NCBI RefSeq assembly: GCF_012516435.1
Contig: NZ_CP051216.1
Location: forward strand, 2,374,001-2,438,000
Source of the DNA: Pseudodesulfovibrio sp. zrk46
GTDB taxonomy: Bacteria > Desulfobacterota > Desulfovibrionia > Desulfovibrionales > Desulfovibrionaceae
Reading direction: 5' to 3'
DNA length: 64,000 bases
A program made the translations under genes and the position numbers. Within the stretch, counting starts at the first letter, position 1. Each line of letters begins with the position of its first letter. The notes under the pieces are model-generated. The model searched no databases. It saw only the letters and a list, made by a program, of their open reading frames with translations, and was not told where the DNA came from. Below are positions 38,796-45,794 of the stretch, piece after piece.

Positions 38796-39635
38796 TTGGG
38801 TGATACTGCGGCTGGTGAAATTGCAGAAGCTTACAAAAAAACAGGTGACCTAAACTATGTAACGCACAAGATCGCCCATGCGGTCCTTGGTGGAGCCATA
38901 GCTGCTGCAAATGGTGACGATATCGCAAGTGGAGCGGTCGGCGGCGCTGTTGGTGAAGTTGTAGGAGAGGAGTATCTTGCATTTCGTCTGACGTCAGGTA
39001 TCTCCAAGGAAGATATAGACTCGCTGCACCAGCAAGGCGTCGACCTTGCAAAACTAGCGGGAGGGCTAACTGCGGCTCTTTCAGGAATGGATGTCGACAC
39101 TGCAGCCGGGACAGCGGAAAACGCCGCAGCCAATAACGCCTTGGATACGATTTGGGATGCTCTAAATGTTCTCTATGATTCCGGGAAGATTGCCTACGGT
39201 TATTACATAGACGACGATGGGTTAGTTAAAGAGGGGTATATCGATTTAGGTTTAGACTCAGCAGCATTGCTTGTGCCTTTTGCCCCTGCTGGAATTACCA
39301 AGGTTGTTAAATGGGGCGATGATGTCGTCGATGTTGTCAAGAAAGCTGATGATGTTGTCGAGAAGCCTAATTTGCTCATTGACGTATTGCGTAAGTCTGA
39401 AAAGATTGTCGACAAAAAAGGCAAAATTCGTTTTGAAACAAAACTTGATGACGGTTCAAAAGTTGTCTTTAGGAAAGATTTCGGAGAACATGCACACTCT
39501 CTTACCGGCAAAGATGGCCCTAAAGTTGATCATTTCAATGTTGAGATTCAAATTCCCAACAGTAAGGGAGGCTACAGTAAGCCTAAAGTCAACAAACATA
39601 TTTACTTTGAAGACGGTAAGCCCATTATAAAATAG
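38796..39635 (+). CDS. Orphan TpsA C-terminal module B with toxin tip, 5'-truncated
   Basis: 279 codons from the first ATG. In-frame homology (RGGAAVASLG) begins at the edge of the RAYT element, so the module lost its upstream DUF637 part by that insertion or deletion. The junction AAANNAL is near 39118-39140. A hydrophobic segment LLVPFAPAGITKVVKW precedes the tip, which ends GPKVDHFNVEIQIP...HIYFEDGKPIIK. No known toxin family recognised. No ribosome site at the ATG. Confidence 0.75.
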   Translation: MGDTAAGEIAEAYKKTGDLNYVTHKIAHAVLGGAIAAANGDDIASGAVGGAVGEVVGEEYLAFRLTSGISKEDIDSLHQQGVDLAKLAGGLTAALSGMDVDTAAGTAENAAANNALDTIWDALNVLYDSGKIAYGYYIDDDGLVKEGYIDLGLDSAALLVPFAPAGITKVVKWGDDVVDVVKKADDVVEKPNLLIDVLRKSEKIVDKKGKIRFETKLDDGSKVVFRKDFGEHAHSLTGKDGPKVDHFNVEIQIPNSKGGYSKPKVNKHIYFEDGKPIIK

Positions 39636-39646
39636 GAGTTATTCAA

Positions 39647-39991
39647 ATGGATGGAATTTTTGTTGCACTTGAAGAACAAGAAGATGAAATCTATCATAAA
39701 AACAACAACAATATAATTAGTATTGGGGTTCAGTGCCCTGGAGATGATAAGGTAAAATGTGACGCTACCCGCCATGTGCATTTAGAGCTAACGAACGACG
39801 CGAAACTGGGGTTGGGCATGGCTCTTATTAGGTCTGCATTAAAAAATGAAGATGAGTTCCTAGAGATATATCCTTATGATTACCCCGTAGAGCATCTTGG
39901 GTTTTATTTGCATCCAAACAGTTGCAGACTTTTTATTTGGACTACTGAATCAAAAGAATCAGTAGATGATATATTCCCAAGAAAGGAATAA
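39647..39991 (+). CDS. Probable immunity protein for module B
   Basis: 114 acidic residues, with TAGGAG ten bases before the ATG, so it can be translated on its own. 11 bases separate it from the toxin stop. Cys and His pairs (QCPGDD, KCDATRHVHLE) are notable but no family was recognised. Repeat A follows within 3 bases. Confidence 0.68.
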   Translation: MDGIFVALEEQEDEIYHKNNNNIISIGVQCPGDDKVKCDATRHVHLELTNDAKLGLGMALIRSALKNEDEFLEIYPYDYPVEHLGFYLHPNSCRLFIWTTESKESVDDIFPRKE

Positions 39992-39993
39992 TA

Positions 39994-40084
39994 GAATTAG
40001 GGGACACCATACCTATTTCCACCCTCTCCCTATACGATGAATCAGGCCCGCCATGAGCGGGCCTTTTTTTGTTCTTTGACATCC
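39994..40084 (+). repeat. Repeat A, copy 3 with terminator
   Basis: GAATTAGGGGACACC, ATACCTATTT and the hairpin GGCCCGC-CATGA-GCGGGCC (40045-40063) with seven T, then TTGTTCTTTGACATCC as in copy 1. Homology to tpsA again restarts within 5 bases. Confidence 0.9.
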
Positions 40085-40088
40085 AACC

Positions 40089-40930
40089 GACATTACTTCC
40101 GGTGGTGAGACCGAGATCACGGCACAGGGCGGGCAGGTTTCCATGCTCGTTACCAAGGACAGGGAATACAAGCGCGAAGTCAAGTCTGATATGGGCTTCT
40201 TCTCATTCTCAACCAAGGATGAGGGAAGCGTTGACGAGACTGTTCAGCACACGGAAATCAACGCTGGTGGCGGGCTGACTATCACCACCGCCGAAGGAAT
40301 CGTTGTCCAGTATAAAGAGACGGGCAACGTTCAGGAGGATATCGCACAACTCGCCCAGTCTCCCGGCCTTGAATGGATGGCGGAGGTTGCCAGTCGCGAC
40401 GACGTGGATTGGCAGGCCATTCAGGAAGTGCACAACCAGTGGAGCGAATCCAACAGCGGCATCGGCGGACCGGGCATGCAGCTTGTGTCGCTCGCCATGG
40501 CTGTGGCGTTGTCTGCTACAGGGGTAGGATCTTCTTTTGCCGTTGGTCTTATGGGCTTTACCGAAGGCTCTTCAATGGCGGTTGCCATGGCCGCAGGCTT
40601 CAACTCGCTGGTCATGCAGGCCGGAATGCAGGTCGTTCAAAATGGCGGCGATATCGGTGCCGCGCTCGAGGCAATGGCGTCTGTTGAAACAGTGCGCTCT
40701 TTGGCCACCGCCATGCTCACCGCAGGGCTCATGCATGAGGCCATGCAGTTGGATGGCCTGAAAGCGGAGAAGCTCGCTGAAGGCGTCAGCGATTATGATA
40801 AAATGATCGCCAACCTTGCGCAGGAACTCAAGGAAGGCGCTGTACAGGCTGGCGTTAATGCTGGTGTCGGCACTGCCGTCAACGGCGGCAACCTTGGCGA
40901 GAACTTGGTGGCAAACCTGCGTGGGGCGGC
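40089..40930 (+). repeat. 842-bp direct repeat, copy 2
   Basis: Partner of 35287-36128, offset 4802 bases. Recombination between them would delete modules A and B together with the RAYT element. Confidence 0.9.
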
Positions 40931-42116
40931 TGTCTCAGTGTTGGGTGCAAAGGTCGCCAACGAAATTGGTGAGGCATACAATAAGGGCAATGGGGACATT
41001 GGTTATGTGACCCATAAGATAGCCCACGCGGCCCTTGGTGGAGCAATGGATTTGGCTTCCGGGGGCAATGGTATTTCAGGAGCTATTGGTGGTGTTGCTG
41101 GCGAAATAACAGCCGAAGCCTTGGCCAATGAAATTGAAGAAAGTCTGTTGAGTGGCGAGATTACACCGGAAAAGGCAAAACGGTGGTCTGACGCAGGTGT
41201 AGACATTGCCAGACTCGCCGCAGGTCTTGCAGCAGTCGCGGCAGGGGGAGATATAGACGCCGCTGCAGATGCAGGTGGAAATGCTGCTGAAAACAATGCA
41301 TTCTTTACTTTGCCCGTTCTTATTGCTGCAGCAACTGCTGGTGCCGAGGCTCTTGATAAGTTCCTTCTTGGTAAGGATATCGTTGATTTCTTTGTGGCGG
41401 GCCATGAAGGCGATATTGAGAAACAGTCGGAAATAGCAGAAGGGCTCCTTATTGGAGCGGCAATAGAAGTCTCTGTTGGTAATATAATCCCCGGCAGTTA
41501 TGCGGCCATTAAGGCAGCCCTCAAAGCCGGTGATGTCGGGCTGGCAAGAAAGCTACTTGCAAAAGCTAGCCCAGAAGCGGCAGAATGGGTTGTCAAAAAA
41601 AGTGGCGATGCAGTCGGTGCCATCACGGAAACCTTTGGTGATACTTATACTGCTATCGCCAAGAAAACAGGGCTTCCACAATTACCGGGCTGGGAAGGGT
41701 CGTTATCTGCTAGAAGATTGGCTCCAGGAGCTGCATCGCATGGCAGCAATCTTCCGAGAATTGTTGAAGGGGAAAGATGGTTAAAAGGAAATGTCGGAAA
41801 TGCGGGTAAAGTGCCTGCTCAGATTGCGGAGAGGCTGAATGGAAGACAGTTTAAGGATTTCAATGAATTTAGAAGGGCTTTTTGGACAGAAGTCGGAAAT
41901 GATCCGGTGTTGAGTAAGCAGTTTAACCCTGGTAACCAACAGTTAATGAAAGATGGTTATGCACCATTTCCAGACTTAAAGCAGCAAGTTGGAGGACGGA
42001 AGCGTTATGAACTAGATCATGTTGAGGAATTACAACATGGTGGAAACGTTTATGACATGAATAATATTGTAATTCGTACACCTAAAGATCATATTCTTAA
42101 AGGGAAGTGGAAATAA
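40143..42116 (+). CDS. Orphan TpsA C-terminal module C with colicin/pyocin-type HNH DNase tip
   Basis: 657 codons from the first ATG; in-frame homology starts 54 bases earlier. The junction AAENNAF is near 41276-41300. The last 130 residues match nuclease colicins (E2/E9) and S-type pyocins: WLKGN..GKVPAQIAERL, FKDFNEFRRAFWTEVGNDP, LSKQFNPGNQQLMKDGYAP, and the HNH core YELDHVEELQ-HGGNVYDMNNI-TPKDHI. The first core His of the usual HH pair is Asp here. DNA cleavage is the expected activity. No signal or ribosome site is visible. Confidence 0.87.
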   Translation: MLVTKDREYKREVKSDMGFFSFSTKDEGSVDETVQHTEINAGGGLTITTAEGIVVQYKETGNVQEDIAQLAQSPGLEWMAEVASRDDVDWQAIQEVHNQWSESNSGIGGPGMQLVSLAMAVALSATGVGSSFAVGLMGFTEGSSMAVAMAAGFNSLVMQAGMQVVQNGGDIGAALEAMASVETVRSLATAMLTAGLMHEAMQLDGLKAEKLAEGVSDYDKMIANLAQELKEGAVQAGVNAGVGTAVNGGNLGENLVANLRGAAVSVLGAKVANEIGEAYNKGNGDIGYVTHKIAHAALGGAMDLASGGNGISGAIGGVAGEITAEALANEIEESLLSGEITPEKAKRWSDAGVDIARLAAGLAAVAAGGDIDAAADAGGNAAENNAFFTLPVLIAAATAGAEALDKFLLGKDIVDFFVAGHEGDIEKQSEIAEGLLIGAAIEVSVGNIIPGSYAAIKAALKAGDVGLARKLLAKASPEAAEWVVKKSGDAVGAITETFGDTYTAIAKKTGLPQLPGWEGSLSARRLAPGAASHGSNLPRIVEGERWLKGNVGNAGKVPAQIAERLNGRQFKDFNEFRRAFWTEVGNDPVLSKQFNPGNQQLMKDGYAPFPDLKQQVGGRKRYELDHVEELQHGGNVYDMNNIVIRTPKDHILKGKWK

Positions 42117-42361
42117 TGGATACAAAGAATAAAAAAGAAGTAGCTGTTAAACTTTTGCAGGAGTTTTTTACGAAAGGAACAACTGAAAAAAGACAAGATG
42201 AGATAATTATAGAGTTACTTGATATTATTCCTGATCCTTCATTTATGAACGATTTGTTTCAGTCTGATGAGTTTTATGATGAAGATGGGAACCTGGACTA
42301 TCGAGCTGTCGTAGACAAAGGTTTTAATTATGATCCAAAGTCCAATATCATTGCATTGTAG
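42116..42361 (+). CDS. Probable immunity protein for the HNH DNase module
   Basis: 81 acidic residues; ATG overlaps the toxin stop (TAATG) with AGGGAAG just upstream. It is not clearly an Im2/Im9-type colicin immunity protein, though it is similar in size and charge and has LLDIIPDPSFMNDL. Very AT-rich. Role inferred from position. Confidence 0.7.
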   Translation: MDTKNKKEVAVKLLQEFFTKGTTEKRQDEIIIELLDIIPDPSFMNDLFQSDEFYDEDGNLDYRAVVDKGFNYDPKSNIIAL

Positions 42362-42382
42362 GAAATCTGGCTTCCAACATGA

Positions 42383-42643
42383 GAATTATGGGGACACCTC
42401 CCTAATTATTGACTGCAATATCAGATTGATGCACCTTTAAGCATGCCAAGAATACCCAGAATTGTTGTCCCAATTATGGGGACACCTCCCTGATTATTGA
42501 CTGCAATATCAGATTGATGCACCTTTAAGCATGCCAAGAATACCCAGAATTGTTGTCCCGGGGGAACCTCATCATGTCATTCAACGGGGAAACCGGCGTC
42601 TTCCCACTTTTTTTGAATAATTAGGGAGGTGTCCCCCTAATTC
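42383..42643 (+). repeat. RAYT deletion derivative with doubled left end
   Basis: The first 80-odd bases of the element occur twice (from 42383 and from 42472), the second running 137 bases into the element to CTTCCCACTTTTTTT, then joined directly to the last 30 bases AATAATTAGGGAGG...TAATTC. It takes the place where repeat A would be expected after immunity 4. Confidence 0.87.
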
Positions 42644-42795
42644 CTGGAGTTGATGTCTCAAAGCTTGCAGCAGGCCTTGTCGCTGCTGCTGCAGGTGCCG
42701 ACGTTGATACTGCCGCAGGAGCTGCTGAGAACGCTGCCGAAAACAATGCATTTTGGCTTGCAGCGCCGGTAATTCTTGAAGTTGCTGATAAAGTA

Positions 42796-43533
42796 TTGAT
42801 GGCTGCGGATATAGCCGAGTTTGGCGAAGCCGTTTTGACAGGAGATAAAGCGAAACAGGACGAGCTTATAGTTGGCTTCGTGGTTGGGATGGCTATTGAA
42901 AATTCCGTAGGCAACATAATCCCTGGTAGTTACGCCGCACTCCGTACAGCAATTAAAGCGGGTAAACTGGATGTCATTCTTAAATTACTTCCAGATAGCA
43001 CCGTAAAGTTGGCTACCAAGAATCTGGATGAAGCTGTTGCCAAAATCCAAACGAATTTGGCAGATCATTTCCCAGAACTTGTTGATAAGATCGATAAATT
43101 GGATTTCGAGGCCTTGAAGAATAGCGATGAGATCCAGGCTCTCGTTGCTAAGAAGAATCCAAAGGTTGGGAATGGTGCAACTAAATATATTGATAATACA
43201 AGCAGGTTGATTGGTTCAAGCAAAGCTTATATTGATCCGCAAAAGTTGACTGGATATGCACTAAATCCGAGTCACCCTAAAGGCAAAGATAAGGCCCGAG
43301 TTTTTGAGTCTGCTTTAGGCTTTAATCAGGCCAATGCGAACTCGTTGTTGCAACAAATTCAAGAGGGCGTAAAAAACAATATAGCAATTAGTGGTAAGGT
43401 TAATGAGTATGGCTCTAGATTTACCGTAGATATCCCCGTCACAGGCCCAAAAGGGACTGGTGTAGTGAGAACTGGTTGGATTTACGAGCCTGGGTCGAAT
43501 GTCCCCAAGTTGACAACACTTTTTGTCAAGTAA
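42796..43533 (+). CDS. Orphan TpsA C-terminal module D with DUF6883-type tip, 5'-truncated
   Basis: 245 codons from the first ATG. The homologous frame (PGVDVSKLAAGLVAAAAGAD) opens at 42643, at the edge of the RAYT derivative, and has no start codon before 42796. AAENNAF lies near 42735-42752. The tip YALNPSHPKGKDKARVFESALGF ... VRTGWIYEPGSNVPKLTTLF has the DUF6883 pattern, a domain found on many polymorphic toxins; its activity is not established. The linker VGNIIPGSYAAL is shared with module C. Confidence 0.8.
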   Translation: MMAADIAEFGEAVLTGDKAKQDELIVGFVVGMAIENSVGNIIPGSYAALRTAIKAGKLDVILKLLPDSTVKLATKNLDEAVAKIQTNLADHFPELVDKIDKLDFEALKNSDEIQALVAKKNPKVGNGATKYIDNTSRLIGSSKAYIDPQKLTGYALNPSHPKGKDKARVFESALGFNQANANSLLQQIQEGVKNNIAISGKVNEYGSRFTVDIPVTGPKGTGVVRTGWIYEPGSNVPKLTTLFVK

Positions 43534-43546
43534 AAGGCGTTGAAAA

Positions 43547-43744
43547 ATGAGTATAGATATTAACGATGTGGTTGTAGTGATAAAAGATATTAATAGTGAG
43601 CATGTTAATAAAGGCATGTTGGGTGTTGTTGTCTTCATATTTGATAAGCCTAGATCCGCGTATGAAATTGAATTTTGTAACGAGGAGGGCAAGACAATTG
43701 AAACGATTACTCTCGAGCCGGATGAAATAGAAAAGGTCATTTGA
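43547..43744 (+). CDS. DUF4926-type probable immunity protein for module D
   Basis: 65 residues with the DUF4926 pattern: DVVVVIKDI, NKGMLGVVVFIFDKPRSAYEIEF, and TLEPDEIE. DUF4926 proteins are often encoded next to DUF6883 proteins, which supports a toxin-immunity pair. 13 bases separate the genes. Confidence 0.8.
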   Translation: MSIDINDVVVVIKDINSEHVNKGMLGVVVFIFDKPRSAYEIEFCNEEGKTIETITLEPDEIEKVI

Positions 43745-43766
43745 AATTTTCGGCATTAAAAATCTG

Positions 43767-43850
43767 GAATTAGGGGGACACCATACCTATTTCTCACTCC
43801 CTATACGATTAATCAGGCCCGCCCTAAGCGGGCCTTTTTTTGTTCTTTGA
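43767..43850 (+). repeat. Repeat A, copy 4 with terminator
   Basis: GAATTAGGGGGACACC, ATACCTATTT and hairpin GGCCCGC-CCTAA-GCGGGCC (43816-43834) with seven T and TTGTTCTTTGA. After it comes GGGGTCAGGTCTTTC, which resembles the end of a different RAYT-associated repeat. Confidence 0.9.
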
Positions 43851-43886
43851 AGAATGGGGTCAGGTCTTTCTTTTTGTTGTTTTGTG

Positions 43887-44099
43887 TAATTATGGGGACA
43901 CCTCCCTAATTATTGGGAAAGCTTTTTGACTAGGGCTGACAGCGCCGAGATGCAAGAGCATATCAAAAAACACAGCCGGACAGGTCGCCCTTTGGGCAGC
44001 AATGCTTTTTTTGACCGTTTGCAAAAGTTTTAGGCAAAGATGTTAGACCTCAAAAGCCAGGTCCCAAAATGAATAATTAGGGAGGTGTCCCCCTAATTC
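43887..44099 (+). repeat. RAYT deletion derivative, right-end type
   Basis: The left 28-base REP end is joined to the last 180 bases of the transposase gene (GGGAAAGCTTTTTGAC onward), with a stop created by TGG to TAG, one base lost in CAACAGG to CAAAAG, and the intact right end. It is not able to encode a transposase. Confidence 0.87.
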
Positions 44100-44100
44100 G

Positions 44101-44151
44101 CATGACGGTGGAAGAGTTGAAGTGCTTCAATATATAGAAGATGTGGACTAA
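44101..44151 (+). pseudogene. Last 16 codons of a lost toxin gene (module E)
   Basis: Directly after the RAYT derivative an open frame reads HDGGRVEVLQYIEDVD and stop. The stop overlaps the ATG of the next gene (TAATG), the same coupling seen between the module C toxin and its immunity gene. I read it as the C-terminal stub of a toxin whose body was deleted. Confidence 0.65.
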
Positions 44152-44549
44152 TGAAAACAATCAAAGAATTACAAAATGAGCTTTTGCGAATTGGGCAGAT
44201 CATAAATGCTAATGAAGATTATCTTAGAATTGGTGAAGGAGTAGACGTCATCATTGATGTCAAAATTCACGGAGATGAATATCATTACATAGTTATTGAA
44301 CGCGGAAATGAACAAAAAAGAATTATTACAAACTCATCGTTTGAGCTCATGTTTTTATTCATAAGCTCTGCAGCGTTTTCTCTCTCATCTCGTTATGCTG
44401 CAAATAATAAAATTCCAGGACAAGATTTTAGGCGACTTATGTTTCAACACTACCTAGAACTGTTGAGGAGAATCGGCCCCAGGTGGGAGAAAAGGGGGCA
44501 GCAGAAGATTGACGAGATTTTAAAGAAGTACCCCTACGAGGATGAATAG
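44151..44549 (+). CDS. Imm63-like immunity protein without its toxin
   Basis: 132 residues. The pattern YHYIVIERGNEQKRIITNSS ... FRRLMFQHYLELLRRIGPRW ... ILKKYPYEDE fits my recollection of the Imm63 immunity family. It is the sixth immunity-type gene in a row. With no toxin left, it would still protect against kin carrying it. There is no ribosome site; translation was presumably coupled to the toxin. Confidence 0.7.
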   Translation: MKTIKELQNELLRIGQIINANEDYLRIGEGVDVIIDVKIHGDEYHYIVIERGNEQKRIITNSSFELMFLFISSAAFSLSSRYAANNKIPGQDFRRLMFQHYLELLRRIGPRWEKRGQQKIDEILKKYPYEDE

Positions 44550-44584
44550 AAAAATTATGGAAAAATTTTGGGGACACCTCCCAA

Positions 44585-44654
44585 AATTATGGGGACACCA
44601 TACCTATTTACGCCCTCTCCCCATACGATCTATTAGGCCCGCCATGAGCGGGTC
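44585..44654 (+). repeat. Repeat A, copy 5 with terminator
   Basis: AATTATGGGGACACC, ATACCTATTT and GGCCCGC-CATGA-GCGGGTC (44636-44654) with six T. It marks the right end of the toxin-immunity island; a REP-like GGGGACACCTCCC stands just before it at 44570. Confidence 0.87.
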
Positions 44655-44846
44655 TTTTTTACATTTCAGAACAGATTATCTTTTTTATGCATGTAAAGGA
44701 CCTCTTGTGAGGGAGGGAGTCATAAACAGTGAATAGTATTCTAAGCTGTAATTGTTGGTAATTTAACCCCATTTTGTCATGGTGTGTTTACGGTTGTTCA
44801 GATGTCTGTTATGAGGTTCTGGATATATGGGTAGGAGAAAGTGTCC

Positions 44847-45764
44847 GTGAAAATAGCTCGAGTTTCCATACTTGTCTGTGCGTGTCTGTTTAGTTGTTTT
44901 TGTCTGGTGTTTGATCAGTCGAAAAGTGTGGCCGCCGGACCGGAATCTGCAATCGATTGTTCCACTGTGGGCGTCGACTTCATGGACGATCCCAACATGA
45001 CTCGTGAAGAGCGCCTTGAGGCGATGGATCGTGCCCTGCAACAATCTCTTGGCATGTACGATCTGTGCCAGGAACAGATGTCCACCAACAGTGCTGCCAA
45101 CTCCGGTTCAGGCGGAGGGGGCGGCGGAATGTCCGGTTCAGGGGCTGCTAATGGCTCGGGGCAAGGGGCTGGTGGCGGTTCCGGCAATGAATCCGGGCAG
45201 GACTCTGGCGAGAAAGCTGGAGATGGTTCTGGCAGTCAATCTGGCGAGCAGGCAGGCGAAATGGCCGGTGCAGGCTCTGCCGGTGAGGCAGGAGAACAGG
45301 CTGGCGCGATGGCTGAATCTGGCTCCTCCGGCGCTTCAGGCATGCAGGGCCAAAATGGGAATAATGGTTTGGCCGGAGGCACCTCCAATGGCGCCCCTGT
45401 GTCATCTGTGGCCACCTCTGATATTCAGGGGACGGGCAGCACAACGCATCAATCGGGTCAGACTGGCAGTCATGGGGATTCTGGACAGAATGCAGGTTCC
45501 CAAGGGAATGGCCAGGATGGCGGGATGACCGCCCAGACGGCCGGAGATAATGGGCAGATCGAGGGAGATCAGGGCGGCCGGCAGGAAAGCTCTGGCGGGG
45601 CCACCGGATCAACCGGAGCCATTCCGGAGGACGTCAAGAAGGCTGACAACGATAGTGTTCTCGAAGCGCAGATTCGTGAGGCTGCAATGCGGGAAAAGGA
45701 CCCGGAGGTCCGGGCCCGTCTATGGAATGAATATCGTCGATACAAAGGGTTGCCACAGAAATAG
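44847..45764 (+). CDS. Gly/Ser-rich secreted protein at the head of the envelope operon
   Basis: 305 residues from the GTG at 44847 (AGGAG nine bases before; the GTG at 44841 is too close). A signal peptide (MKIARVSILVCACLFSCFCL...SVAA) is followed by a short helical part (MTREERLEAMDRALQQSLG) and about 170 residues rich in Gly, Ser, Gln and Asn without a fixed repeat. The C-terminal 45 residues are charged and helical (EAQIREAAMREKDPEVRARLWNEYRRYKG). Function unknown; possibly a flexible surface or matrix protein. Confidence 0.75.
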   Translation: MKIARVSILVCACLFSCFCLVFDQSKSVAAGPESAIDCSTVGVDFMDDPNMTREERLEAMDRALQQSLGMYDLCQEQMSTNSAANSGSGGGGGGMSGSGAANGSGQGAGGGSGNESGQDSGEKAGDGSGSQSGEQAGEMAGAGSAGEAGEQAGAMAESGSSGASGMQGQNGNNGLAGGTSNGAPVSSVATSDIQGTGSTTHQSGQTGSHGDSGQNAGSQGNGQDGGMTAQTAGDNGQIEGDQGGRQESSGGATGSTGAIPEDVKKADNDSVLEAQIREAAMREKDPEVRARLWNEYRRYKGLPQK

Positions 45765-45794
45765 TCTGGCTTTTCCCGGAGCAAGGAGTAGCGC

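Noticed and set aside
35194-44654. Integron-like gene cassette array with attC sites
   Set aside because: The shared repeat has a GC hairpin with a T run, which is a terminator, and lacks attC core sites; there is no integrase. RAYT elements and homologous recombination explain the array better.
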